A DNA stretch of 51,921 nucleotides from Gammaproteobacteria bacterium (GTDB lineage: Bacteria; Pseudomonadota; Gammaproteobacteria; GCA-001735895): positions 1-51,921 of the forward strand of contig JAHEKJ010000014.1 in the NCBI GenBank assembly GCA_024638385.1, in the 5' to 3' direction. A model generated the notes under the pieces. The model made no database searches. It was not told the origin of the DNA and saw only the letters and a program-made list of their open reading frames with translations. Position numbers and translations under genes: made by a program. Shown here in pieces: positions 25,832 through 33,238 of this stretch. Every line of letters begins with the position of its first letter. The first letter of the stretch is position 1.

Positions 25832-26362
25832 CTACTGCGTACTGAAGCCGCCGCGCAGATCGTGGCGGGCCGGATGCAAGCCGACCGGCCAGTCGCGACC
25901 GGGAATCGCGAGCGGATGGGGCGGGTTGGCGCGGCCGCGGGTCTCGGCCGCGGAATACGCGGGCGCAGGCGCGGGTCTCGGCCGCGGCTTACGCGGGCGC
26001 AGGCGCGGTAACACCACGACGGAGCGCCGCGATTCCGGTGCCATGGTGATGCTGCTGTCGGCGCGCCGGCGGCCCACGGAGTCGCGCGGTCGCTCGGCGC
26101 GCACCCGCTCGATTTCGATTCGCTCGCGGTGCATCCGCCGCCACTGGTTGGCGATCGTGTAATAGTCTTCTCGGGAATTATTCGCGACAGGTGCGGGCGG
26201 CGTCGGCAAATCGATGCGCTCAAAGCCGGTCGCGTTCGCCGGTGGAGGCTCGTCGGAGTAGTGGGTCACGCCGTCGACCCACTTGTGCACGACCGAGGCC
26301 TGCGCGAGTGCAGCAAATCCGGCCAGCAACGGCAACAGAGCGATGCGTTGCGGGATGCGCAT
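25832..26362 (-). CDS. DUF4124-domain exported protein
   Basis: The 176-residue product has a signal peptide (residues 1-22, ending AALAQAS) followed at once by the DUF4124 core: HKWVDGVTHYSDEPP. The family is widespread in gammaproteobacteria, exported, and of unknown function. The C-terminal third is low-complexity and basic (Arg, Pro, Ala). It is encoded partly by a 34-base tandem repeat that is not a multiple of three, so the two copies are read in different frames. ATG at 26362 precedes the signal peptide. Confidence 0.75.
   Translation of the reverse strand: MRIPQRIALLPLLAGFAALAQASVVHKWVDGVTHYSDEPPPANATGFERIDLPTPPAPVANNSREDYYTIANQWRRMHRERIEIERVRAERPRDSVGRRRADSSITMAPESRRSVVVLPRLRPRKPRPRPAPAPAYSAAETRGRANPPHPLAIPGRDWPVGLHPARHDLRGGFSTQ
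25937..26004. repeat. 34-bp tandem direct repeat inside the DUF4124 gene
   Basis: Two copies, 25937-25970 and 25971-26004, differ at only two adjacent bases (AA versus CT). Each begins GCGGGTCTCGGCCGCGG and ends GCGGGCGCAGGC. The unit is 34 bases, so duplication shifts the reading frame. Confidence 0.9.
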
Positions 26363-26445
26363 GCCTGTTCGACCCGCAGGCGACGCCCGAGTTCGGCCGC
26401 TGCCGTTACCGCCGGCGCGAGTTCGCGCATGCAGCCCGGCGACGC

Positions 26446-26451
26446 TATACT
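26446..26451 (+). promoter_or_regulatory. Possible -10 element (TATACT) upstream of the Rid gene
   Basis: A TATACT hexamer 134 bases before the Rid start, in otherwise GC-rich sequence. There is no good -35. It implies a leader of about 125 bases. Confidence 0.35.
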
Positions 26452-26584
26452 GGCGCGGGCAAGCCGGGGCGCCGCGATGCGGCTGTTTCGGTGTGGGTTC
26501 GCCGCGCTCGCGGCCCAGACCGTGCGCGCGTCCGGCTCCGTTGGCCGGGTGCGGGCCGGATCGACCAACCAACCGGAGCGATCG

Positions 26585-26968
26585 ATGAAATTCCTGAATC
26601 CCGACGAAATCGTCAAACCCGCGTCCCACTACGTGCAGGCGGTGGTCCACGCGGCCGCGGCCGAGCGCATCGTGATCTCCGGCCAGCTGGGGCTGCGCCC
26701 CGACGGCACGCTCGAGGATGGTCTCGAGGCGCAAATGATGCGCGCCTGGTCGAACCTGCTCGGCGTCATGGCGGCGGCGGGTTTCGCGCGCGAACAGCTG
26801 ATCCGGGCGACGATCTACGTCACCGTGCCGGGGCAGGTCGGGCTCTATCGCAAGGTCCGCGACCGCGTGCTCGACGGCCACCGTTGCGCCAATACCTATC
26901 TCGAGATCGCGGGTCTCGCGGCGCCGGAATTCCTGGTCGAGATCGAGGGCGAAGCCGTACGCGAGTGA
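26585..26968 (+). CDS. Rid (YjgF/YER057c) family protein
   Basis: A 127-residue trimeric-type protein. RidA removes reactive enamine/imine intermediates, but this one appears to lack the arginine that contacts the imine carboxylate in RidA: aligning the C-terminal VEIE block puts Asn or Thr there (CANTYLEIAGL). It therefore more likely belongs to one of the other Rid subfamilies. The start has GGAG six bases upstream. The frame is open 36 codons further upstream (ATG 26477), which would add a hydrophobic stretch, but that extension is not Rid-like. Confidence 0.85.
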   Translation: MKFLNPDEIVKPASHYVQAVVHAAAAERIVISGQLGLRPDGTLEDGLEAQMMRAWSNLLGVMAAAGFAREQLIRATIYVTVPGQVGLYRKVRDRVLDGHRCANTYLEIAGLAAPEFLVEIEGEAVRE

Positions 26969-27022
26969 ACGCCGCGCGTGGGCTCCGGGTCCAGACTGCG
27001 GTCGCGAGGCGGCGCGCCGGGA

Positions 27023-27712
27023 TCAGGCGGCGGCGCGCGCGCGATGGCGGCCGAGACCGGCGAAGCCGAGCAGCGCGCTCGCGAACAGCCAGCCGGCCGC
27101 CGGCAGCGGCGTCGCGACGACGATCAGGTCGGAATCGGACAGTCTGCTGTCGAAGGCGGGTAGCGACGGGCCGAGTACGATGTTATCGAGGCTGAAATCA
27201 CCCGTCCTGCCACCGATCGCGGCGAACGACAGCGAGGTGAGATAGTCGAAGCCTGCTACGCCGAAGGTTTCGAAATCGTTCGCCGTGGCGGGTTCGGCGC
27301 TCGTCCTCCAATCGAGTTGAAAAGTAGTGTCGGCGACCGTCTTGCCGTCGCGCCTGCCCGTCACCCGAAGGGCCTCGGCCCAGTGGGACGTCGATCCGAG
27401 CGCACTTTCGGCCGCGTCGAACAGCAACAGCGAGAAGGCCGACTCGTCCAGCGCGCTGAGCGTAATCGTCGCGCCCCAGCTGAGCAGATAAGTCGAGCCG
27501 TTATCGGGGCATCCACTCGAACAAAAGGCGGCGCCGTCCGCCAGAAAGTGATAGTCGCCACCGGTCGCGGCGACGGAATAGCCGTGCGTGACGATCGTCC
27601 CGAAGTTGGTCGATCTTCCGAATTCGTCGAAATCCAGTGTCGTCGCGCCGGCGTGTGAAATTCCGCAAACGCCAAGCAGGACGGCGATTGCGAAGCTCGA
27701 ACGTCCAGTCAT
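27023..27712 (-). CDS. Exported protein with PLPA-CTERM-type sorting tail
   Basis: The 229-residue product has a signal peptide (1-23, ending SHAGA) and a beta-rich middle containing DFDEFGRSTNFGTIVTHGY and SLDNIVL. Its tail is TPLPAAGWLF, a hydrophobic helix and an Arg-rich end. That tripartite tail is the VPLPA form of the PEP-CTERM sorting signal, which is cleaved by an exosortase. No exosortase gene is in the window. The middle resembles the carbohydrate-binding-like domain common in such proteins. Ribosome-binding site GGGAG. Confidence 0.75.
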   Translation of the reverse strand: MTGRSSFAIAVLLGVCGISHAGATTLDFDEFGRSTNFGTIVTHGYSVAATGGDYHFLADGAAFCSSGCPDNGSTYLLSWGATITLSALDESAFSLLLFDAAESALGSTSHWAEALRVTGRRDGKTVADTTFQLDWRTSAEPATANDFETFGVAGFDYLTSLSFAAIGGRTGDFSLDNIVLGPSLPAFDSRLSDSDLIVVATPLPAAGWLFASALLGFAGLGRHRARAAA

Positions 27713-27790
27713 GTATTTTCTCCCGGCTTCCGGCCCGGAATTCTCTGGTACCGATACCGAGTCTAGCAGCGGGTTGCGGGTTCGCTATCA

Positions 27791-27820
27791 CCCATATTGG
27801 TTAAATTCGGGGAATATGGG
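27791..27820. promoter_or_regulatory. Inverted repeat CCCATATT-N14-AATATGGG
   Basis: An exact 8-bp inverted repeat with a 14-base spacer lies 79 bases upstream of the PLPA-CTERM gene. Being AT-rich, it stands out from the local GC-rich background and looks like an operator. Confidence 0.45.
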
Positions 27821-27848
27821 CCCAACAGGTTCGACTTTGGACACAAAA

Positions 27849-27864
27849 TGTGCGCCAGCGCACA
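27849..27864 (-). terminator. Short hairpin with T-tract downstream of the 27884 gene
   Basis: TGTGCGC pairs with GCGCACA around two bases. On the minus strand the stem is followed by TTTT, 20 bases beyond the stop codon of the gene ending at 27884. It is a small but plausible intrinsic terminator. Confidence 0.5.
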
Positions 27865-27883
27865 ATTCGAGCGGTCGCGGCCG

Positions 27884-28405
27884 TCAGCTTGCCGATCCGG
27901 TCGCGCGCTCGAGTCGGCGCGCCGCAGCATGCAACAGTGCCCGCGAATAGAGTCGATGCAAGCCGAGCAGCGCGCGGAAACCGGCGCCGAGCGCGGCGTG
28001 GCCGTGGCGTTCGGGATGCGCGGGCACGATCGCCGAACCGAAGTAAAGCCGCGTCCGCGCCGTGTTGCGCGCCTCTACCATCAGCCACGAGCGCGTGCGC
28101 CCGCGCAGGTCGCACAGTAGTATCTGATCCGCGGCGCGCGCCTCGACGGTCCAGGCCGCGAAACGCTCGGCGTTGCCGGCGGCTAGTTCTGCGGCCTCGG
28201 CGTCGGTCGACGGGCGGGCGAACAGCCCGGCGAGGACGGCGCGCTCGAGCTTGAACAGCCAGCTGGTGTAGAACGCGTCGATGAAATCGGCGAGCGCCAC
28301 CCGGCGCGCGAGTACGGTCGTGAAACAATCGGTATAACCGTTACCGCCGGCGTAACGCACGAGCAACGCGGGCGCCGGCAGCGGGCAGGGCTCGATCGAT
28401 TGCAT
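27884..28405 (-). CDS. Conserved hypothetical protein
   Basis: A 173-residue cytoplasmic protein with no signal peptide or membrane segment. The sequence has a conserved look, with segments FYTSWLFKLERAVLAG, FAAWTVEARAADQILLCDL, RSWLMVEA and FRALLGLHRLYSRALL, and is compatible with a SRPBCC or similar small alpha-beta fold, but I cannot name its family. It is followed by an apparent terminator. Confidence 0.6.
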   Translation of the reverse strand: MQSIEPCPLPAPALLVRYAGGNGYTDCFTTVLARRVALADFIDAFYTSWLFKLERAVLAGLFARPSTDAEAAELAAGNAERFAAWTVEARAADQILLCDLRGRTRSWLMVEARNTARTRLYFGSAIVPAHPERHGHAALGAGFRALLGLHRLYSRALLHAAARRLERATGSAS

Positions 28406-28491
28406 GGCGGGTCGATTCGGTAGCGACGAATCGCCGGTTTACGCGCGACCGATGCGCGGCGCGTACATGGCCGCGATACCGGTAGCGCGCT

Positions 28492-28941
28492 TCATTGCGC
28501 CGGGTCATCCACGTCGGTATCGATCGCGTCGCCGCCCTGCGCCCGTTCCCAGTCGACGAAACGATCGATGTCGCCCTTCAGCGACGCCAGGACCCAGCCG
28601 ATCAACGCGGCATCGTCGAGCAGGCCGACGCCGAGCAGGAAGTCGGGGATCAGGTCGAGCGGCGTCACGAAGTAGACGACCGTGGCGATGATCGATAACA
28701 GGCTCGACCAGGGAATGTCGCGGTATTCGCCGCGCGCGTAGGCGCGCAGCAGGCGCATCGCCGCCATCAGCGAATCCCAGACCTCGGCGAGCCGGCGTTG
28801 CTGCGCGTGGGCCTTGTGCTTCGCCCGCTCGAGCAGCGATTGCAGCCGCGCCGGATCGCGAGCGTACTCGGCGGCGTTCGCCTTCGCGTCGCGATAGCTC
28901 GCGCTGTCTTCGACCTTCTCGCCGGATATCTTCCTGGCCAT
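28492..28941 (-). CDS. YkvA/DUF1232-family membrane protein
   Basis: The protein has 149 residues. The DUF1232 core is clear: SLLSIIATVVYFVTPLDLIPDF, then LGVGLLDDAALIGWVLASLKGDIDRF. The family is a small inner-membrane protein of unknown role. The N-terminal 70 residues are charged and probably helical. ATG at 28941 is the first in-frame start that fits. Confidence 0.85.
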   Translation of the reverse strand: MARKISGEKVEDSASYRDAKANAAEYARDPARLQSLLERAKHKAHAQQRRLAEVWDSLMAAMRLLRAYARGEYRDIPWSSLLSIIATVVYFVTPLDLIPDFLLGVGLLDDAALIGWVLASLKGDIDRFVDWERAQGGDAIDTDVDDPAQ

Positions 28942-29025
28942 GCGGGGTTCCGTTGGCGCCGCCGTGGGCGCGCTGCCCGCCATTGTGGAGAGCCGCGCGC
29001 GCGGATGCAATCCCCGCCCGGGGGT

Positions 29026-29034
29026 TGTTATGAT
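29026..29034 (+). promoter_or_regulatory. Extended -10 promoter (TGTTATGAT)
   Basis: TG-n-TATGAT lies 28 bases before the ATG of the DsbA-like isomerase. No -35 is visible. Confidence 0.45.
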
Positions 29035-29061
29035 GGGCCATCGACCGACCGAAGGCAGCCC

Positions 29062-29694
29062 ATGAAAACCGTCGACTGGTACTTCGATTTCATCTCGCCG
29101 TTCTCCTACCTCGCGAGCGCGCGGCTCGACCGGTTGCCGGCCGACGTCGAGCTGCGCGCGCAGCCGATTCTGTTCGCCGGCCTGCTGGCGCACTGGCAAA
29201 CCCGCGGCCCGGCCGAGATCGAGCCGATGCGCCGCTTCACCTTTCGTCACATCGCCTGGCTGGCGCAACGCGACGGCATACCGCTCGAGCTGCCGCCGGC
29301 GCATCCGTTCAATCCGCTGAAACTGTTGCGCCTGTGCGTCGCGCGCGGCGCCGACGTCGAGCTGGCGCAGCGCCTGTTCCGCTTCGCCTGGGCCGAGGGG
29401 CGCACGGCCGACGATCCGGCCGCCTGGCGAGCCCTCGGCGCCGAACTAGGTATCGCCGATATCGACGCCGCGGTCGGTACGCCCGAAGTCAAGACGCGGT
29501 TGCGCGAAAACACCGAGACGGCGATAGCGCGCGGCGTTTTCGGGGTGCCGGCCTTCGTCGTCGACGACGAAGTTTTCTGGGGCTACGACGCGATCGAGTT
29601 TGTCTGCGCCTACCTCGCCGATCCCGGGGTGCTGAGTACGCCGGCGATGCGCGCCGCCGACGCGCTGCCGCAGGGCGTGCAGCGCAAGGCCTGA
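29062..29694 (+). CDS. 2-hydroxychromene-2-carboxylate isomerase / DsbA-like (kappa GST) family
   Basis: A 210-residue cytoplasmic thioredoxin-fold protein. The start WYFDFISPFSYLA with Ser12/Ser15 replaces the CxxC of true DsbA, as in glutathione-dependent HCCA isomerases and kappa glutathione transferases. The C-terminal GVFGVPAFVVDDEVFWGYDAIEF is characteristic. It likely uses glutathione; the substrate is unknown and no naphthalene-type pathway genes are nearby. An intrinsic terminator 150 bases downstream closes the unit. Confidence 0.85.
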   Translation: MKTVDWYFDFISPFSYLASARLDRLPADVELRAQPILFAGLLAHWQTRGPAEIEPMRRFTFRHIAWLAQRDGIPLELPPAHPFNPLKLLRLCVARGADVELAQRLFRFAWAEGRTADDPAAWRALGAELGIADIDAAVGTPEVKTRLRENTETAIARGVFGVPAFVVDDEVFWGYDAIEFVCAYLADPGVLSTPAMRAADALPQGVQRKA

Positions 29695-29845
29695 TTGCGC
29701 CGGCGCACTCGTCGGGCGACCATTCGGGGCCCGGAAACGGGCTAAACCCCTGTTTTGTTAACAATTTCCCTCCCAGGCTTGATGCGCGCCACAGCCCCGC
29801 GAGCGGATCGCGGCTAAGCTCACGATCGAGGCGAATCCGTCCACT

Positions 29846-29869
29846 CGGCGGTTTTCGCCGTGTTTTTTT
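29846..29869 (+). terminator. Rho-independent terminator
   Basis: CGGCG-GTTTT-CGCCG followed by TGTTTTTTT, a clear stem and T-tract. It lies between the isomerase gene and the barrel gene. It may end the isomerase transcript or act as an attenuator, as it is only 20 bases before the next start. Confidence 0.65.
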
Positions 29870-29888
29870 ACGTTCGAACGGATATCCG

Positions 29889-31214
29889 ATGCGCCTCATT
29901 TTATGCACGCTGCTCTGCTTCGCGACGGGATTGCCGGCCGCGTCGGCCAGCGACCGCGACGCGGAACTCGCGCGCTATGCCGAAATGGCCGCGGATGGCC
30001 GCTGTGAGCGGGCATTCGAATCCCTGCGCGGACTCGAATTCGAGCGCGCGGGCGAAGTGGATTTCGACCTGCTGTTCGCCTATTGCGCGCTCGAGACCGG
30101 TGAGACCGGGCTCGCGATGCTGGCGCTCGATCGCGTGCTGGCGCTCGAGCCGGCAAACTCGTCGGCGCGCTTCATGCTGGCGCGGGCATACTACCTGCTC
30201 GACGATTTCGGCGGCGCGCGCCGCGAATTCGAGGCCTTGCTCGCGCTCGGCCCGGCGCCCGCGCTCGGCGAAAGCGTCGGCCGTTATCTCGACGCGTTGT
30301 CGGCGCGCCGGCCCGGCGACGCGACCCGGCGCAACGCCTATATCGCGCTCGGTCTCGGTCACGATACCAACGTGACCGACGGCACGGCCAACGATCTGGT
30401 CTATTTCCCGGGACTGAACCAGGACTTTCGCCCGGCCGCGAGCGAGCGCGAGGATGCCGACGACTATGCCAACCTGGCCGCCGGATTCGATCTCGTGCAC
30501 CGGTTCGACTCGCGTGACGGCGTCTACGTCGGCGCCGATGTCAACCTGCGGACGCATGACGAGCACGAGTCGCTCGACTACCTGTTGACCGGATTGCGGG
30601 CCGGCTACCTCGGTAATTGGGGCAACCAGTCGTTGCGCGCCGGAATCGGCGTCACCGACTGGCGGCTCGACGACACCGCCTACCAGGACGGGCGTTCGCT
30701 GGAACTCGAATGGCGCAACGTGTTCGCGCGCCGCAACCGGATCGGGATCGCCGGCTGGTACAGCCGCTACCGTCACGACGCGGCCGCCGACGAGGTAATG
30801 GATTACGACGACCGGCGCCTGCGGCTGGCCTACTCGAGGGTGATCGGCGAGCGCGGCGAACGGCTTTTAGGCCTCGCCGTCGATGTCGGCAGCGAGGACG
30901 ACGTCAACGATCGCGACGACGGTAACCGGGATTACGTCGCGCTGCGATTCAGCGCGCAACTGGCGTGGTCGGACCGCACCAGCGTGTTTTTCGTAATTAG
31001 TTCACAAAAGGACGATTATCGGCGCGAAAACCCGCTTTTTAGCGAAAAGCGAAGCGAATCACAGAACCAGATCGCGGCCGGAGTAGTATGGTCGTTTCGT
31101 GAGCAAACCTCGCTCCGGGCAACGCTGGTCGCGTCCGATACCGAATCGAACTTCGACCTGTACGATGCATCGAGCGAGGATTTCTCGATCACGCTGCGGC
31201 GCGACTTCTACTGA
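29889..31214 (+). CDS. TPR plus outer-membrane beta-barrel protein (Slam-like architecture)
   Basis: The 441-residue protein has a signal peptide (1-20). A periplasmic TPR-type helical region follows at about 25-140, with LLFAYCALETGETGLAMLALDRVLALEP and SSARFMLARAYYLLDDFGGARREFEALL as clear repeats. The rest (150-441) alternates aromatic and polar strands and ends in the terminal aromatic FSITLRRDFY, the usual signal for barrel assembly. TPR followed by a barrel is the layout of Slam (DUF560) proteins, which move proteins to the cell surface. It is 157 bases upstream of a FecR-domain gene on the same strand. The Slam assignment is by architecture only. Confidence 0.65.
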   Translation: MRLILCTLLCFATGLPAASASDRDAELARYAEMAADGRCERAFESLRGLEFERAGEVDFDLLFAYCALETGETGLAMLALDRVLALEPANSSARFMLARAYYLLDDFGGARREFEALLALGPAPALGESVGRYLDALSARRPGDATRRNAYIALGLGHDTNVTDGTANDLVYFPGLNQDFRPAASEREDADDYANLAAGFDLVHRFDSRDGVYVGADVNLRTHDEHESLDYLLTGLRAGYLGNWGNQSLRAGIGVTDWRLDDTAYQDGRSLELEWRNVFARRNRIGIAGWYSRYRHDAAADEVMDYDDRRLRLAYSRVIGERGERLLGLAVDVGSEDDVNDRDDGNRDYVALRFSAQLAWSDRTSVFFVISSQKDDYRRENPLFSEKRSESQNQIAAGVVWSFREQTSLRATLVASDTESNFDLYDASSEDFSITLRRDFY

Positions 31215-31371
31215 TGACGGCCGGCGTGAAACAGCGATCTCCGAGAGCAATCCGATTTCGTGGGGGAGTGGACGAAGCCCTTGCCCGTGGCGCGAAGCAG
31301 CGCTCGCCGCAAAGGCCCGATGCAATGGAATGGCCGCCGATGCGGCCGATGGCAGATACAGTGAGGTACCC

Positions 31372-32385
31372 ATGAAACGACAGCGGCGCTACCCGATCCA
31401 AAACTTCAAGTGGTTGCTGCGAGCCGGCCTGCTCGCGCTCGCGCTGTTCGCTCCTGCGCAGGCGGCCGAAGTCGCGGCGCGAGTCCAGTTCGTCGTCGGC
31501 CAGGTCGCCGCGGTCGCCACAGCCGGCGAGCGCCGCCACTTGCGGCGCGGCGACGAGGTCTATGCCGGCGACACGCTGCACAGCGCGGCGGCGAGCGCGG
31601 CGCAGCTCGTGTTCAGCGACGAAAGCCGCATGGCGGTGCGCGCCAACACGATCGTCAGGATCGAGGATTATCACTACGACGCCGCCGACCGGGAATCCTC
31701 GAACTCGTTCATCGCGCTGCTCACGGGCGCGGTCCGCAGCATTACCGGCCTGATCGGCAAGTACGACAAGCGCCGGGTCGTCCTGGCGACCCCGGTCGCG
31801 ACGATCGGGATTCGCGGCACCGACTACGAAGTGATACACGTGACCGCCGATCACGCGGCCGTAATCGGGCGCGATCTCGCCGGCACCTACAACAAGGTTT
31901 ACTCCGGCGCCACGCAACTGCGGTCGGCGCGCGGCGCGCTGCCGCTCGACGCGAGCCAGATCGGTTTCGTCGCCGGCACGCCGGGTAACGCGAGCGAGCC
32001 GGCGCCGATCGATGCATTGCCGGACGCGGTTGCGGATATGCTCGCACATGCGGCGCCCGGGGACGGCGAGTCGGAACTCGCCGACGCCAGTGCGACGCGC
32101 GAATTGATCGATTCGCTGCTGGCGAGCAACTCGGCGGTGCTGGACCTGCCGCCCGACGTCCTCGGTGCGCTCGTCGACCGCAGCGGTGCGACGCTCGACG
32201 CGGCGGTCGGCACGGTCGACAACACGCTCGACGGCACGCTCGGCGGCGCGGTCGGCGGGGTCGGCGGGGTCGGCGGAGCGGTCGGTGGAGTCGGCGGCGC
32301 GCTCGGCGGCGCACTCGGCGGAACCGGCGATCTCGGTGGCACGCTCGATGGCGCCACGGGCCAGCTCAAGCTGCCCAGCCTCTGA
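31372..32385 (+). CDS. FecR-domain exported protein with Gly-rich C-terminus
   Basis: A 337-residue protein. Residues 1-31 look like a signal peptide ending PAQAA. Residues 35-150 form a FecR domain: VQFVVGQVAAV, GDEVYAGDTLHSAAASAAQLVFSDESRMAVRANT, and VVLATPVATIGIRGTDYEV. Unlike sigma-regulator FecR it has no N-terminal cytoplasmic part and no sigma-factor neighbour, so it is probably a periplasmic or surface protein. The last 60 residues are a Gly-Gly-Val/Ala/Leu repeat ending LKLPSL. It follows the TPR-barrel gene and may be its partner. Confidence 0.8.
   Translation: MKRQRRYPIQNFKWLLRAGLLALALFAPAQAAEVAARVQFVVGQVAAVATAGERRHLRRGDEVYAGDTLHSAAASAAQLVFSDESRMAVRANTIVRIEDYHYDAADRESSNSFIALLTGAVRSITGLIGKYDKRRVVLATPVATIGIRGTDYEVIHVTADHAAVIGRDLAGTYNKVYSGATQLRSARGALPLDASQIGFVAGTPGNASEPAPIDALPDAVADMLAHAAPGDGESELADASATRELIDSLLASNSAVLDLPPDVLGALVDRSGATLDAAVGTVDNTLDGTLGGAVGGVGGVGGAVGGVGGALGGALGGTGDLGGTLDGATGQLKLPSL
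32238..32340 (+). repeat. Degenerate 9-bp repeat coding for Gly-rich tail
   Basis: Imperfect copies of GTCGGCGGN, each coding for Val/Leu/Ala-Gly-Gly. It is a low-complexity coding repeat within the FecR-domain gene and prone to length change. Confidence 0.75.
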
Positions 32386-32432
32386 TCCGCGAGCGGCAGC
32401 CGCCGATCGATTCGCGCCCGGCCTCGCGAACT

Positions 32433-33158
32433 TCAAAAATATCGTCGGATCCGCTGGACCCGCCTGACGAACGCGCGCGTGCGCGTCGCCGGATTGTGCT
32501 TGACCGGCGACGGCAGGGTCGCCGCGAGCTCGATTGCGTGGCGCCGGCTCAACCGGTAGACCGGCAGATCCCAGTAGTGACGCGCGGCCGCATCGACGCC
32601 GTAGACGCCGAGACCGAACTCGGCGACGTTGAGATAATATTCGAGAATCCGCTGTTTGCTCAGGTTGCGTTCCATGCCGAGCGTTAGCACCAGTTCGTGC
32701 CATTTGCGTAGCGGGTTGCGCGACGGGCTCAGGAACAGGTTCTTGACGGTTTGCTGCGATATCGTGCTGGCGCCGTAGATCATGCGCTTTTTCGACAGGT
32801 TGTACTCCATCGCTTCCCTGAACGCGTCGAGGTCGACGCCGTCGTGCTCGTAGAAGCGCGCATCCTCGGCGACGATGACGGCGCCGATCAGGTCGCGCGG
32901 GATGGTCTCGAGCGGCACCGGGTTCCATTGCAGCCGCGGCCAGCCCCGCCGATGGCGGTCGTGCTGGTAGGCGCGGATGAAGTTCGAGCCGAGTACCGGG
33001 CCGTCGGCATAGCGCTGCCAGTCGGGCCAGATGCCGACCAGATAGCCGAGATCCATGAGCACCAGCGCCAGCAGCAGCCAGCCGCCCCAACGCAGAGCGC
33101 GGCGCGGCGAAAATGCGCCGAACGCACGGCGCAAAAACTGTCGCCCGAATTTAGTCAT
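32433..33158 (-). CDS. mtgA: Monofunctional peptidoglycan glycosyltransferase
   Basis: A 241-residue protein with one N-terminal transmembrane helix (about 24-43) and a GT51 domain facing the periplasm. The GT51 motifs are in order: catalytic Glu98-Asp99 with Phe102 and His105 (AEDARFYEHDG), GASTISQQTVKN (129-140), RKWHE (151-155) and ILEYYLN. It polymerises lipid II into glycan strands; there is no transpeptidase domain. ATG at 33158 is preferred over an upstream TTG. It is convergent with the FecR-domain gene. Confidence 0.95.
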   Translation of the reverse strand: MTKFGRQFLRRAFGAFSPRRALRWGGWLLLALVLMDLGYLVGIWPDWQRYADGPVLGSNFIRAYQHDRHRRGWPRLQWNPVPLETIPRDLIGAVIVAEDARFYEHDGVDLDAFREAMEYNLSKKRMIYGASTISQQTVKNLFLSPSRNPLRKWHELVLTLGMERNLSKQRILEYYLNVAEFGLGVYGVDAAARHYWDLPVYRLSRRHAIELAATLPSPVKHNPATRTRAFVRRVQRIRRYF

Positions 33159-33238
33159 CGTTACCAATAGTAGTACATGTCGAGGTCGCCACCGGCGCGC
33201 TTGTCGCGATCGGATTTAGTGGTTATGGTGGCGGCGCG

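Noticed and set aside
26477..26584. 36-residue in-frame N-terminal extension of the Rid protein looking like a signal peptide
   Set aside because: The ATG at 26585 has a better ribosome-binding site and is where Rid proteins normally start.
32238..32340. CRISPR-like short repeats
   Set aside because: The 9-bp units are coding, contiguous and without spacers; they encode the Gly-rich tail of the FecR-domain protein.
31189..33090. 633-codon open frame on the minus strand
   Set aside because: It crosses the FecR gene and the mtgA gene in the wrong frame and shows no motif.
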